The translations under genes were made by a program, and so were the position numbers. DNA of 64,000 bases from Pseudomonas putida (GTDB lineage: Bacteria > Pseudomonadota > Gammaproteobacteria > Pseudomonadales > Pseudomonadaceae), in assembly GCF_025905425.1 (NCBI RefSeq), contig NZ_CP109603.1, positions 656,001-720,000 on the forward strand, written 5' to 3'. Position 1 is the stretch's first letter. Each line of letters starts with the position of its first letter. The notes beneath the pieces are model-generated. The model had not been told where the DNA came from. It was given only the letters and a program-made list of their open reading frames with translations, and did no database searches. Shown here one piece after another: positions 1 through 8,033 of this stretch.

Positions 1-123
1 CAGCGCGGTGGACAGCGCCAGGCCCAGGCCGATGCGTGACAGCGCACGCTGGGGGCGAAGGGAGTGACGAATCAGTAAGGCTTTGGCGAGCGGGTTGAGC
101 GCACTGGGCAATGGCATGGACAT
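1..123 (-). CDS. Probable TonB-dependent siderophore receptor, N-terminal fragment (gene runs off the left edge)
   Basis: Only the first 41 codons are in the window. They begin MSMPLPSALNPLAK, continue with a basic stretch (RHSLRPQRALSR) and enter a hydrophobic segment (IGLGLALSTAL), which is the layout of a long Sec signal peptide common at the start of Pseudomonas outer-membrane iron receptors. The region just upstream holds an AT-rich Fur-like sequence, which fits an iron-repressed gene. The receptor assignment is an inference from the leader type and this site, because no plug or barrel sequence is visible. A second ATG lies two codons downstream, so the exact start is not fixed. It is transcribed in the same direction as the SUMF1-like gene upstream. 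Confidence 0.45.
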   Translation of the reverse strand, partial: MSMPLPSALNPLAKALLIRHSLRPQRALSRIGLGLALSTAL

Positions 124-176
124 CTGTTGCGTTCTCGTTGGCAGAAGGGGTTTTTATCTATGTGCTGTATGTGACG

Positions 177-231
177 CAGCACCTGTGAAAAACCGGAACG
201 ATTCTTATTGACTGTTTTTTCACAGGTGCTG
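177..231. promoter_or_regulatory. Perfect 16-bp inverted repeat enclosing a Fur-box-like sequence
   Basis: The arm CAGCACCTGTGAAAAA (177-192) is repeated exactly as its reverse complement at 216-231. The 23-nt spacer contains AACGATTCTTATTGAC, which on the minus strand reads GTCAATAAGAATCGTT and resembles the AT-rich hexamers of Fur sites. It lies between the stop of the SUMF1-like gene (250) and the start of the putative receptor gene (123). It could be a regulator site, a terminator for the upstream gene, or both. The repeat is seen directly; its role is inferred. Confidence 0.5.
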
Positions 232-249
232 TTAACCGCGTCACACTGT

Positions 250-1110
250 TCAGAGCTCGCGTGCTACGCGAAAGCCGAGGAAGTCGCCACGGGTGGTCTT
301 GAGGCGGTCGTTGCGGTTGGCCGAGCGCGAGAAGATCGGTGGCTCACCCCAGTCGTTGCCGCGCATGTGCGCACGGATGCACTTAGGGTCCTGGATCCAG
401 GCGCTGCCGTCGCTGGGGGCGCCTTCGTAGCTTTCGTGGTAGCAGTCGGCGACCCACTCGTAGACGTTGCCGTGCATGTCGTACATGCCAAAGGCATTGG
501 CCGGGTAGCTGCCCACGGGGGCGGTGAAGGTGTAGCCATCACGCGGGCCGTAGGTGTTGGCGTGCTTGCTGATCTCGTACTTGCCGGGCTCGTCGAACGG
601 GAAGGGGAACGGGCCGGTGGAACCGCCGCGGGCGGCATATTCACGTTCGGCCTCGCTGACCATGCGGTACGGTTTGCCGGTTTTTTTTGCCAGCCATTCG
701 GTGTAGGCCTGAACTTCGTCATAGTCCACGCAGACCGCGGGCTGGCGGGCCGTCTGTTTGTAGGTGGGTTTGCTGGCTTCGCACCAGCGGCCGGGGCGGT
801 CGTCGCCGCTCTTGATGACGGTGCCGGTGGCCTTGATGTAGGCGTCCAGCTCGCCGGCGGTGACCTGGTAGCGGCTCATGGCGAAAGGCTTGGCGAAGGT
901 CACGGTATGCAGCGGGCCTTCGTCGGGCTGGCGGCCGGCTTCGTCGTCGGGTGCGCCCATCACGTAGCTGCCGGCAGGCAGTACTACCATCTCTGGGCAG
1001 TCCTTGCAGTCCTGGAAAACGTCACCTGGCTTGGCCGCATGGGCGTAGGCGCTGACGAGCAGCAGGCAGGTGATCTGGGCTGGTCGGTAGAGCCAGGTTT
1101 TTGCGTTCAT
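250..1110 (-). CDS. Exported SUMF1/formylglycine-generating-enzyme-like protein
   Basis: The protein has 286 residues, with the start at ATG 1110 preceded by GAGGA; an in-frame start at 1152 lacks such a site. A signal peptide (MNAKTWLYRPAQITCLLLVSA) ends near AHA-A. The rest is a SUMF1 (FGE-sulfatase) fold: MVVLPAGSYVMGAPDDE early on, ARGGSTGPFPFPF and the family signature YDMHGNVYEWVADC in the middle, and a terminal GFRVAREL. The C-terminal cysteine pair that binds copper in true formylglycine-generating enzymes is not visible, so this is more likely a PvdO/EgtB-like relative than a sulfatase activator. In fluorescent pseudomonads the SUMF1 protein PvdO acts on pyoverdine in the periplasm. 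Placement beside a putative siderophore receptor supports a link to iron uptake but does not prove it. Confidence 0.8.
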   Translation of the reverse strand: MNAKTWLYRPAQITCLLLVSAYAHAAKPGDVFQDCKDCPEMVVLPAGSYVMGAPDDEAGRQPDEGPLHTVTFAKPFAMSRYQVTAGELDAYIKATGTVIKSGDDRPGRWCEASKPTYKQTARQPAVCVDYDEVQAYTEWLAKKTGKPYRMVSEAEREYAARGGSTGPFPFPFDEPGKYEISKHANTYGPRDGYTFTAPVGSYPANAFGMYDMHGNVYEWVADCYHESYEGAPSDGSAWIQDPKCIRAHMRGNDWGEPPIFSRSANRNDRLKTTRGDFLGFRVAREL

Positions 1111-1570
1111 GAGTGGTCCTCGGAGCGGGTGAATGCGTGCGGCGTTACGCATTCAGACGAGCCGGGACGGTGAATAATTAACCAGCGGCCCCTGATGACT
1201 CAGGTGTACGCCAATCACTGTAGGAGCATGTAGTTGCCAGCCGGAAAACGCCGGGCTATAGTCCTGGCCATTGATCTCTTCCTGAAGACCTGTTCATGCC
1301 AGCCATCCCTTCCACCCCATGCTTTGCCATCGCGCCAGTCGCGGGCACGGTCGTGCGTGGTAGCCAGCAGCCGGCCATGATCAGTCACTACCCCCCACCT
1401 GTCAGTGGCGTTGTAGGCGGCGTAGCTCCGCCTCTTTGCGTGATCGTGCTGGGCTGATCGGCTTTTGGCCGCTTCCCACCGCACGCGCAACCTACTGAAC
1501 ACGGTCGGCTACTTCCCTCGCTGAAGCTCACGCCCTCCGTTCGGCTCATTCGCCCGAAAGGTGGCAATAC
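1111..1570. other. 460-bp intergenic region with a possible short ORF
   Basis: No convincing gene lies here. A TATAGT hexamer near 1257-1262 could be a -10 element. It is followed by an ORF of 53 codons (ATG 1296 to TGA 1455-1457, beginning MPAIPSTPCFAIAP) without a clear ribosome site. A GC-rich hairpin (GGCGG-CGTAGCT-CCGCC type) lies near 1410-1430. The region could be a long 5' leader of the EamA gene at 1571 that contains structure or a leader peptide. I recognise no known riboswitch. Confidence 0.3.
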
Positions 1571-2452
1571 ATGTCTGTCATTTGCAAAGCATCCGTGGCC
1601 TCGGCGGCCACCACCAGCCTGTTCGTCCTGCTGTGGAGCAGCGGGGCAATCGTCTCCAAACTGGGCCTGGCGCACGCCAGCCCGTTCGCTTTTCTGTTGT
1701 TACGCTCGGCGCTGGCACTCGCTGGCTTGTTGATGATCGGCCCGTTGCTGGGCCTGCGCTGGCCGCGCAGCCGTGGGGCGATTTTGCGCGCGCTGGGCAC
1801 CGGCTGCGTGTTGCTGGGGGCCTACCAGATCTTCTATCTGCTGGCGCTCAATACCCACGTCACCCCCGGCGTCATGGCCACGGTGATGGGGGTGCAACCG
1901 ATCCTCACCGTGGTACTGATGGAGCGTCAGCGTTCCTGGAGCCGGCTGTTCGGCCTGGGGCTGGGCCTTGCCGGCCTGGTGATGGTGGTCTATCAAAGCA
2001 TCAACCTGGGTGGGGTATCCCTGGTCGGCATGCTGTTTGCGCTGCTGGCGCTGGGTAGCATGACCTTTGGCTCCATCCTGCAAAAGCGCATCACCGACAA
2101 CCCCATGGGCACCTTGCCGCTGCAGTACCTGGCCGGGTTTGCCCTGTGCGCGCTGTTCGCACCCTTGCAGCCGCTGCAGGTGCAGTGGACCGGTGGTTTT
2201 GTCGGTGCGCTGTTGTGGATGGGGCTGGTGGTGTCGCTGCTTGCGACCCTGCTGCTGTATCGGCTGATCGCCAAGGGCAATCTGGTCAATGTCACCAGCC
2301 TGTTTTACCTGGTGCCAGCGGTGACCGCGGTGATGGACTTCCTGATCTTCGGTAACCGTTTGGCACCGCTGAGCCTGCTGGGGATGGGGCTGATCGTGGT
2401 GGGCTTGCTGTTCGTGTTCCGCAAGCCGGCTGCACGGTTGGCTGAGGCGTAA
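1571..2452 (+). CDS. EamA-type (DMT superfamily) inner-membrane transporter
   Basis: The protein has 293 residues with about ten hydrophobic helices arranged as two five-helix EamA repeats, the usual length for this family. The opening LFVLLWSSGAIVSKLGLAHA and the mid-protein segments rich in G, L and A are typical. EamA members usually export metabolites or amino acids; the substrate cannot be read from sequence. The start is ATG 1571 with AAAGGTGG upstream. A long possible leader precedes it, and the next genes are on the opposite strand, so it appears to be transcribed alone. Confidence 0.9.
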   Translation: MSVICKASVASAATTSLFVLLWSSGAIVSKLGLAHASPFAFLLLRSALALAGLLMIGPLLGLRWPRSRGAILRALGTGCVLLGAYQIFYLLALNTHVTPGVMATVMGVQPILTVVLMERQRSWSRLFGLGLGLAGLVMVVYQSINLGGVSLVGMLFALLALGSMTFGSILQKRITDNPMGTLPLQYLAGFALCALFAPLQPLQVQWTGGFVGALLWMGLVVSLLATLLLYRLIAKGNLVNVTSLFYLVPAVTAVMDFLIFGNRLAPLSLLGMGLIVVGLLFVFRKPAARLAEA

Positions 2453-2469
2453 GCCTTAGCGGGGCTTAT

Positions 2470-2928
2470 CTAGCGAAACTCTTCGGGGATGGTGTGCCGC
2501 AGCACGCCTTCCTCGAAGTCCAGCAGGTCGGCTTCGCGCTGGGTCAGCAGGTAATAGAGCAAGGTGTCGAGCGCGCGTTGCGAGGGGACTTCGACAGCGA
2601 GCATCTTCACTGCCTGTTCGGCCTCGCAATTGCAGCCAAAATCCTGCAGGGCGGCGCGCACCTGGTCGAGGGTTTCCGGTGGTTTGACGATGACCCGGAA
2701 CACCGAGCGGCCGCCGCTGATGCGCAAGGCGTCGAACCAGGTTTCGCCGGCTTCATCGCGCGTGCCAATGAGGTCTCCCGGCGCAATGCCGTAGACATAA
2801 AACGGAATGCTGTCGACCTCGTAACCGCCTTCTACTGCCTTGGCCCACAGGCCCTCGACCGAGGCGGGCGGGTAACCGTCCGCACCCTGTTCCAGGCGGA
2901 ACAACACCTTTTTGTATGCTGCGTTCAT
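2470..2928 (-). CDS. DUF4265 family protein
   Basis: A cytoplasmic protein of 152 residues. The start at ATG 2928 (MNAAYKKVLFRLEQ) has GGAG upstream; a longer in-frame version has no such site. Features of the DUF4265 family are visible: a short beta-rich N-terminus, the segment DSIPFYVYGIAPGDLIG, then SVFRVIV and a C-terminal acidic helix. No catalytic motif is apparent and the function is unknown. It lies 13 nt downstream of the EamA gene that starts at 3817 and is probably co-transcribed with it. Confidence 0.8.
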   Translation of the reverse strand: MNAAYKKVLFRLEQGADGYPPASVEGLWAKAVEGGYEVDSIPFYVYGIAPGDLIGTRDEAGETWFDALRISGGRSVFRVIVKPPETLDQVRAALQDFGCNCEAEQAVKMLAVEVPSQRALDTLLYYLLTQREADLLDFEEGVLRHTIPEEFR

Positions 2929-2941
2929 CGTGTGCTCCGCT

Positions 2942-3817
2942 TCATGTGCGTGCCGGGCGCAGCACCAGCCACAGTGCGGCGCCAATCAGCAGCCCGCCGT
3001 AGAGGTGCGCCATCGACAGCGGCTCATCCAGCAACCACGCACCCCACAATACGCCAAATACCGGGATCAGGAAGGTCACGGTACTGGCCTTGACCGGGCC
3101 GATTTCTTCGAGCAGACGGAAGTACAGGATGTAAGCGAATGCGGTGCACAGCAGGCCCAGCCCCAGCAGCGACAGCCATACCTGCCAACCGCCCCAGCTG
3201 GCAGGTGGCTGGGTCAGCGCGCTCCAGGTGAACAGCGGGGTCAGCAACAGCGTGGCGCCGAGCATGCTGCCCAGGGCCGAGAGGCGGCTGTCCAGGCCGC
3301 TGACCCAGCGGCGGGCGAGGAAACCGGCGAAACCATAACAGGTAGTGGCCGCCAGGCAGGCGAGGGCGCCTTGCAGCAGGGCCATGTCCAGTGCAACGGG
3401 GCCGGCGCCGCTGAGGATGCCGACGCCGAACAGGCCAAGGAAGATGCCGCTGAGCTTGGGTAGGGTCATCGGTTCGCGGAAGAACAGCACGCCGATCAGT
3501 ACACCCATCAGCGGTGTGGTGGCGTTGAAGATCGCCGAGTAGCCGGCTGGCAGTACTTGTGCCGCCACGGAGTAGAAGGTCGCCGGGATGCCCGAGTTGA
3601 TCATGCCCAACACCAGGCAGGCGCCGAGTTTGCCCTGGAAGTCCCAGCGTACTCGGGCAACAGCGAGGATGGCGACCAGGCCCAGGCAGGCGATCGACAC
3701 ACGGAAGAATGCGGTCGGCACGGTGCCAAGTTCCGGGGCGATGATGCGCATGAACAGGAAGCTCGCCCCCCAGACAGCGGCAAGGGTCAGCAGGCGGGCT
3801 AGGGCAATGGGGGTCAC
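2942..3817 (-). CDS. EamA-type (DMT superfamily) inner-membrane transporter
   Basis: 291 residues, all hydrophobic helices in two EamA repeats. It begins at GTG 3817 with CCGGAGA upstream. The N-terminus LARLLTLAAVWGASFLFMR and the later FLIPVFGVLWGAWLLDEPL are hallmark EamA segments. It is the second EamA gene within 2 kb but is divergent in sequence from the one at 1571, so this is not a recent tandem copy. It leads a two-gene unit with the DUF4265 gene. Substrate unknown. Confidence 0.9.
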   Translation of the reverse strand: MTPIALARLLTLAAVWGASFLFMRIIAPELGTVPTAFFRVSIACLGLVAILAVARVRWDFQGKLGACLVLGMINSGIPATFYSVAAQVLPAGYSAIFNATTPLMGVLIGVLFFREPMTLPKLSGIFLGLFGVGILSGAGPVALDMALLQGALACLAATTCYGFAGFLARRWVSGLDSRLSALGSMLGATLLLTPLFTWSALTQPPASWGGWQVWLSLLGLGLLCTAFAYILYFRLLEEIGPVKASTVTFLIPVFGVLWGAWLLDEPLSMAHLYGGLLIGAALWLVLRPART

Positions 3818-3954
3818 AACGGTCTCCGGGTTCTGGGCAGGGCGCGAGTTTACGCCAGGGGGGAGTGGGTTTCTTGTGCTTTCTTGCGGTGTGAATCTAG
3901 GCGGGCGCTGGACCGGCTAAGCTGTAGCTCTCACCCTGCACCGAGATGCCCTGC

Positions 3955-5670
3955 ATGTCCCAGCACTGGCCTGCCAGCGAAATCGCCCAGATGATCCTCG
4001 ATGGCTTCGATGACTACCGTGAACACTTTCGGCGCATCACCCTTGGCGCCCGTGAGCGCTTCGAGCAGGCGCGCTGGCAGGACATCCAGCGCGCAGCCGC
4101 GGCGCGCATCAACCTCTACGAAGAAAAGGTGGCCGAGGCCAACGGCCGGCTCCGGCAAAGCTTTGCCGATGAGGTGCTGCTGGACGTGGAGCAGTGGCCA
4201 CTGGTCAAGAGCGCCTACATCCGCCTGATCGACCCACGGCTCGACGACGAGCTGTCCGAGACTTGGTACAACTCGCTGTTCTGCAGCCTGTTCAGCCATG
4301 ACCAGATCAGCGACGGCTGCATGTTCATCCACACCACTCGGCCGTCCATGCGCAGCCACGAGCGCGCCGCGCAAACCCGCACCTACCCGCTTGAAGAGGG
4401 GCTCAAGGGCCTGCTGCGGGCGATCTTTGCCGACTACCGGTTCGATGTGCCCTATGGCGACCTTGAGGGCGACCTGACGCGCCTGGAAGAACAACTGCGC
4501 GAATGCCTGCCGAACTGGGTGTGCAAGGACCCGGCCCTGGCGGTCGAGCTGTTTTCGCCGGTGTTGTACCGCAACAAGGGTGCCTACCTGGTCGGCCGCC
4601 TGTACACCCCCGACGAGCAGTGGCCGCTGGTGATCCCCTTGCTGCACCGCGAGGACCATGGCATCGAGGCCGATGCACTGATCACCGACGAGGCCGAGGT
4701 GTCGATCATCTTCTCCTTCACCCGTTCCTATTTCATGGTCGATGTGCCGGTGCCAGCGGAATTCGTCAACTTCCTCAAGCGCATTCTGCCGGGCAAGCAC
4801 ATTGCCGAGTTGTACACCTCGATCGGTTTCTACAAGCATGGCAAGTCGGAGTTTTACCGGGCGTTGATCAACCACCTGGCCAGCAGCGACGACCGCTTCA
4901 TCATGGCGCCGGGGGTGCGCGGGATGGTCATGAGCGTGTTCACGCTGCCGGGTTTCAATACCGTGTTCAAGATCATCAAGGACCGGTTCTCACCCTCGAA
5001 GACCGTCGACCGCGCCACGGTGATCGACAAATACCGGCTGGTAAAAAGCGTGGACCGGGTAGGGCGCATGGCCGATACCCAGGAGTTCGCCGATTTTCGT
5101 TTTCCGCGCAGCAAGTTCGAGCCGGAGTGCCTGGCCGAGTTGCTGGAGGTGGCGCCGTCCACAGTCGCCCTGGAAGGCGACACGGTGCTGATCCGCCACT
5201 GCTGGACCGAGCGGCGCATGACACCTCTCAACTTGTATCTGGAGCATGCCAGTGAAGGCCAGGTGCTCGAAGCGCTGGAGGATTACGGCCTGGCCATCAA
5301 GCAACTGGCGGCGGCGAACATTTTCCCCGGCGACATGTTGCTGAAAAACTTCGGTGTCACCCGTCATGGCCGGGTGGTGTTCTATGACTACGACGAAATC
5401 TGCTACCTGACCGAGGTGAACTTCCGCCACATACCACCGCCGCGCTACCCGGAAGACGAAATGTCGGGCGAGCCGTGGTACTCGATCGGGCCGCACGACG
5501 TGTTCCCTGAAGAGTTTCCGCCGTTTCTGTTTGCCGATATGGGCCAGCGGCGTTTGTTCAGCCGCTTGCATGGGGAGTTGTATGACGCGGATTACTGGAA
5601 AGGTGTGCAGGCAACGATCCGCGACGGGAAGGTGATTGATGTGTTCCCGTATCGGCGCAAGGGGCGGTGA
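3955..5670 (+). CDS. aceK: Isocitrate dehydrogenase kinase/phosphatase
   Basis: AceK phosphorylates and dephosphorylates isocitrate dehydrogenase. This controls the split of isocitrate between the TCA cycle and the glyoxylate shunt during growth on acetate or fatty acids. The 571-residue protein matches the family length when started at ATG 3955 ([18 protein letters not shown]); an ATG three codons earlier is possible. Family segments are clear: [20 protein letters not shown] near the start, the ATP-binding region around [16 protein letters not shown], and the acidic [16 protein letters not shown] near residue 480. It is a single gene, not in an aceBAK operon, as in other pseudomonads. Its presence fits with the fatty-acid activation genes further along. 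Confidence 0.97.
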   Translation: MSQHWPASEIAQMILDGFDDYREHFRRITLGARERFEQARWQDIQRAAAARINLYEEKVAEANGRLRQSFADEVLLDVEQWPLVKSAYIRLIDPRLDDELSETWYNSLFCSLFSHDQISDGCMFIHTTRPSMRSHERAAQTRTYPLEEGLKGLLRAIFADYRFDVPYGDLEGDLTRLEEQLRECLPNWVCKDPALAVELFSPVLYRNKGAYLVGRLYTPDEQWPLVIPLLHREDHGIEADALITDEAEVSIIFSFTRSYFMVDVPVPAEFVNFLKRILPGKHIAELYTSIGFYKHGKSEFYRALINHLASSDDRFIMAPGVRGMVMSVFTLPGFNTVFKIIKDRFSPSKTVDRATVIDKYRLVKSVDRVGRMADTQEFADFRFPRSKFEPECLAELLEVAPSTVALEGDTVLIRHCWTERRMTPLNLYLEHASEGQVLEALEDYGLAIKQLAAANIFPGDMLLKNFGVTRHGRVVFYDYDEICYLTEVNFRHIPPPRYPEDEMSGEPWYSIGPHDVFPEEFPPFLFADMGQRRLFSRLHGELYDADYWKGVQATIRDGKVIDVFPYRRKGR

Positions 5671-5693
5671 CCCCGCGCAGTACCCCCCGGCAT

Positions 5694-6554
5694 TCAGCCC
5701 TTCAGGCACTTCAACTCACTGAAATCGGTGCGCACCTTGCTCAACCGCGCCTGCAGCAGTTGGCGCTGCTCCGGCGTGCTCAACTGCATCAGGTCCACCA
5801 GCAACCTGCGCGCCTGTTGCTCGCTGTTCTGATACGCGATGCGGTACTCCGGCGTCCACAGGCTCTCCTTGCGCTGCAGCAACTGCGCCAGGCGCGGTTC
5901 GAAGCTGGCATCGCTGCGCTGGTTCATCGCCAACACCAGCTGTTGCTGCCAGTGGGCACGGTTGCTGATCCACTGGCGGTTCTGGTCACCCAGCGCCTGT
6001 GACCAGGTCATCACGCGCAGCCGTTGCGCCGCATTGAGCTCACCCAGCCAGGGCGTGAGGCGTTTTTCCATGCGCTCGGCGCGGCGGGCAATCTGCTTGG
6101 GCAACGGTGTATCGACATACTGCTTCTGCCGTTCGCTGATATCGTCGCGAAACGCCTCGCGCATTTCTGCCACTTGGGCGTCGCTCATGCCGCGTAGCAA
6201 TTCGGTGGCGGAAGGGGTGATTTCTTCGGCGACCCGACCAATCGCCTCGCGCGCTTCGCGGGTGCGTTGCTGCAACGCCTGGTCGGTGACCTGGTCCTCG
6301 GCGACCATGGTCCGCACCCGGTCCAGCCAGTCGAGGTAGCTGGGCAGCTGGGTTTTGCAATGCCAGGCCAGGTGCTGCTTGAGGCGCTCGTCGAGCAGTA
6401 CTTTCTGGTCGCGGTTCATGTCCAGGTAGTCGCCCAGCGACCACGGCACCAGGCGGTCGAGGTTGCGGTAGGCCAGGTCGATGCGGCTGCACGCCACCAA
6501 GGCCAGGGCGCAGGTGGTGGCAACGAGCAGGGCTTTGAACAGGCGTCGAGGCAT
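5694..6554 (-). CDS. DUF6279 family lipoprotein
   Basis: 286 residues starting at ATG 6554 with AAGGA seven bases upstream. The N-terminus MPRRLFKALLVATTCALALV ends in the lipobox VAC-S, so the mature protein should be an acylated lipoprotein. The rest is highly helical and rich in Q, R, E and A, with features of DUF6279: LDRLVPWSLGDYLDMNRDQK near the N-terminus and repeated amphipathic helices. No catalytic motif is seen. Function unknown. It is convergent with aceK, leaving only 23 bp between the two stops. Confidence 0.85.
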   Translation of the reverse strand: MPRRLFKALLVATTCALALVACSRIDLAYRNLDRLVPWSLGDYLDMNRDQKVLLDERLKQHLAWHCKTQLPSYLDWLDRVRTMVAEDQVTDQALQQRTREAREAIGRVAEEITPSATELLRGMSDAQVAEMREAFRDDISERQKQYVDTPLPKQIARRAERMEKRLTPWLGELNAAQRLRVMTWSQALGDQNRQWISNRAHWQQQLVLAMNQRSDASFEPRLAQLLQRKESLWTPEYRIAYQNSEQQARRLLVDLMQLSTPEQRQLLQARLSKVRTDFSELKCLKG

Positions 6555-6684
6555 GTGCTGATCCTTGCAGTGGCTGGCCAGTTGGTAGACGCAAGGGGAG
6601 GATGACGGTTCCACCGAATCAGCGGTCAGGCAGCACGGTGGCTTCAGGTGTAGAATAGCCGTCTTGTCTTGAGGAACATCAGAA

Positions 6685-7521
6685 ATGGCTCTGCTTGGGC
6701 GTTACAACAGTTTGCAAATCGTTAAACACGTGGAATTCGGCCTCTACCTGGACGGCGGCGCCGATGGCGAGATCCTGCTGCCCGGGCGCTACATCCCGAA
6801 GAACGCCGAGACCGAGGTGGACGATTGGTTGAACGTGTTCATCTACCTGGACAGCGAAGACCAGCTGATTGCCACCACCGAGAAACCCAAGGTGCAGGTC
6901 GGTGAGTTCGCCAGCCTCAAGGTCAAGGACATTAATGGCGCCGGCATTTTCCTGGACTGGGGCCTGCCCAAAGACTTGCTGATGCCTTATTCGGAAGAGT
7001 TGCAGCCGTTGAAGATCGGCGACTACTGCGTGGTGCATGCCTACCTCGACAAGCGTACCCGCCGCATCACCGCGACGGCGCGCCTGGACCGTTACCTGGA
7101 CCGCACCCCGGCCGATTACCAGGTCGGCCAGCCGGTCGAACTGCTGGTGGCTGGCGAGACGCCGATGGGCTTCAAGGCGATCATCAACAACCGCCACTGG
7201 GGCCTGATCCACAAGAACGAGGTGTTCAAGTTCTTGCGTTCAGGGATGCACGAGAAGGGCTTCATCAAGGAAATTCGCCACGACGGCAAAATCGCCCTGA
7301 GCCTGCAACCGGTTGGCGCGGCCCTGGCTGACAGCCTGCAGGAGCAGATCATGGCGCGCCTGGACGCCGAAGGCGGTGTGCTGCCGGTGTGCGACAAGAG
7401 CGACCCGGCAGTGATCAGCAAGCTGTTCAACGTCAGCAAGGGCAACTTCAAGAAGGCCATTGGCGCGTTGTTCAAGCAAGGCCGCATCGTCATCCATGAC
7501 GATCGCATCGAGCGGGTCTGA
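6685..7521 (+). CDS. CvfB/YitL-type S1 RNA-binding protein
   Basis: 278 residues. The protein begins MALLGRYNSLQIVKHVEFGLYL and shows consecutive S1-like modules: LPGRYIPKNAETEVDDWL, then VKDINGAGIFLDWGLPKDLL, then GLIHKNEVFKFLRSGM. A C-terminal winged helix (FNVSKGNFKKAIGALFKQGRI) follows. This architecture defines the CvfB family, named for a virulence regulator of Gram-positive bacteria that binds RNA. It probably acts in post-transcriptional control; direct targets in pseudomonads are not evident. The start is well supported by TTGAGGAA 8-10 bases upstream. It is convergent with the next gene and the two stops abut without a gap. Confidence 0.88.
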   Translation: MALLGRYNSLQIVKHVEFGLYLDGGADGEILLPGRYIPKNAETEVDDWLNVFIYLDSEDQLIATTEKPKVQVGEFASLKVKDINGAGIFLDWGLPKDLLMPYSEELQPLKIGDYCVVHAYLDKRTRRITATARLDRYLDRTPADYQVGQPVELLVAGETPMGFKAIINNRHWGLIHKNEVFKFLRSGMHEKGFIKEIRHDGKIALSLQPVGAALADSLQEQIMARLDAEGGVLPVCDKSDPAVISKLFNVSKGNFKKAIGALFKQGRIVIHDDRIERV

Positions 7522-7902
7522 TCAGGCCTGCACGAAAGTGCGGAAGTCCAGCTGCTCGCCGCCTGGGCGGGTGTCGCGCAGCAGCGAGTCGCGGTCTGCG
7601 CTCAGGGCCAGGCTGATGGTCGAGCGGCGCTTGCCGGGTTTGCGCACTTCCATTTGCTCCAGGTGAGCTTTGAGGAAGTTGGTTGGCACTTTCAGGTGCT
7701 GCAGCTCATCGGTCTCTGGGGTATGCAGCAGCAGGTTGACCCAGTCGGGCTGGCCTTTGCCCAACAGCGCGACCGGCACCTCGAACCACCACAGGTTGCG
7801 TTTGGGGTCGAGGATGGCGAACAGGGTGTTGCTGCTGGTCAGTACAGGCCGGGCCAGTGCTTCGTTGCGCCGGGCGATGGCGGCGGGTTTGTCGAGTTTC
7901 AT
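7522..7902 (-). CDS. Conserved hypothetical protein
   Basis: 126 residues, starting at ATG 7902 (MKLDKPAAIARRNEALARP) with AGGAA upstream; a longer in-frame ORF to 8028 runs into a REP hairpin and is unlikely. The middle (LWWFEVPVALLGKGQPDWVNLLLHT) looks like a small beta-rich domain, and the C-terminal half is basic. No signal peptide or membrane segment is present. I recognise no named family beyond a conserved pseudomonad protein. It is convergent with the CvfB-like gene. Confidence 0.7.
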   Translation of the reverse strand: MKLDKPAAIARRNEALARPVLTSSNTLFAILDPKRNLWWFEVPVALLGKGQPDWVNLLLHTPETDELQHLKVPTNFLKAHLEQMEVRKPGKRRSTISLALSADRDSLLRDTRPGGEQLDFRTFVQA

Positions 7903-7993
7903 GCAGGTTCCTGCGGGTTGACGCTTGATAAGGCCTGCATTGTGAGGGGTGGCGGTTAGCGGGGCAAGGTTTGCCATGCGCTTTGCCTGGGCC

Positions 7994-8026
7994 GGCCTCT
8001 TCGCGGGCTTGCCCCGCGAAGAGGCC
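7994..8026. repeat. REP-type hairpin, probable terminator
   Basis: GGCCTCTTCGCGGG (7994-8007) pairs perfectly with CCCGCGAAGAGGCC (8013-8026) across a 5-nt loop. The core matches the P. putida REP element. It lies 7 bp after the stop of the beta-helix gene at 8034 and could end its transcript. Confidence 0.75.
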
Positions 8027-8033
8027 ATTTGCC

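Noticed and set aside
1215..1502. 95-codon minus-strand ORF between the SUMF1 and EamA genes
   Set aside because: Arginine-rich composition, no ribosome site and overlap with leader-like sequence; no recognisable family.
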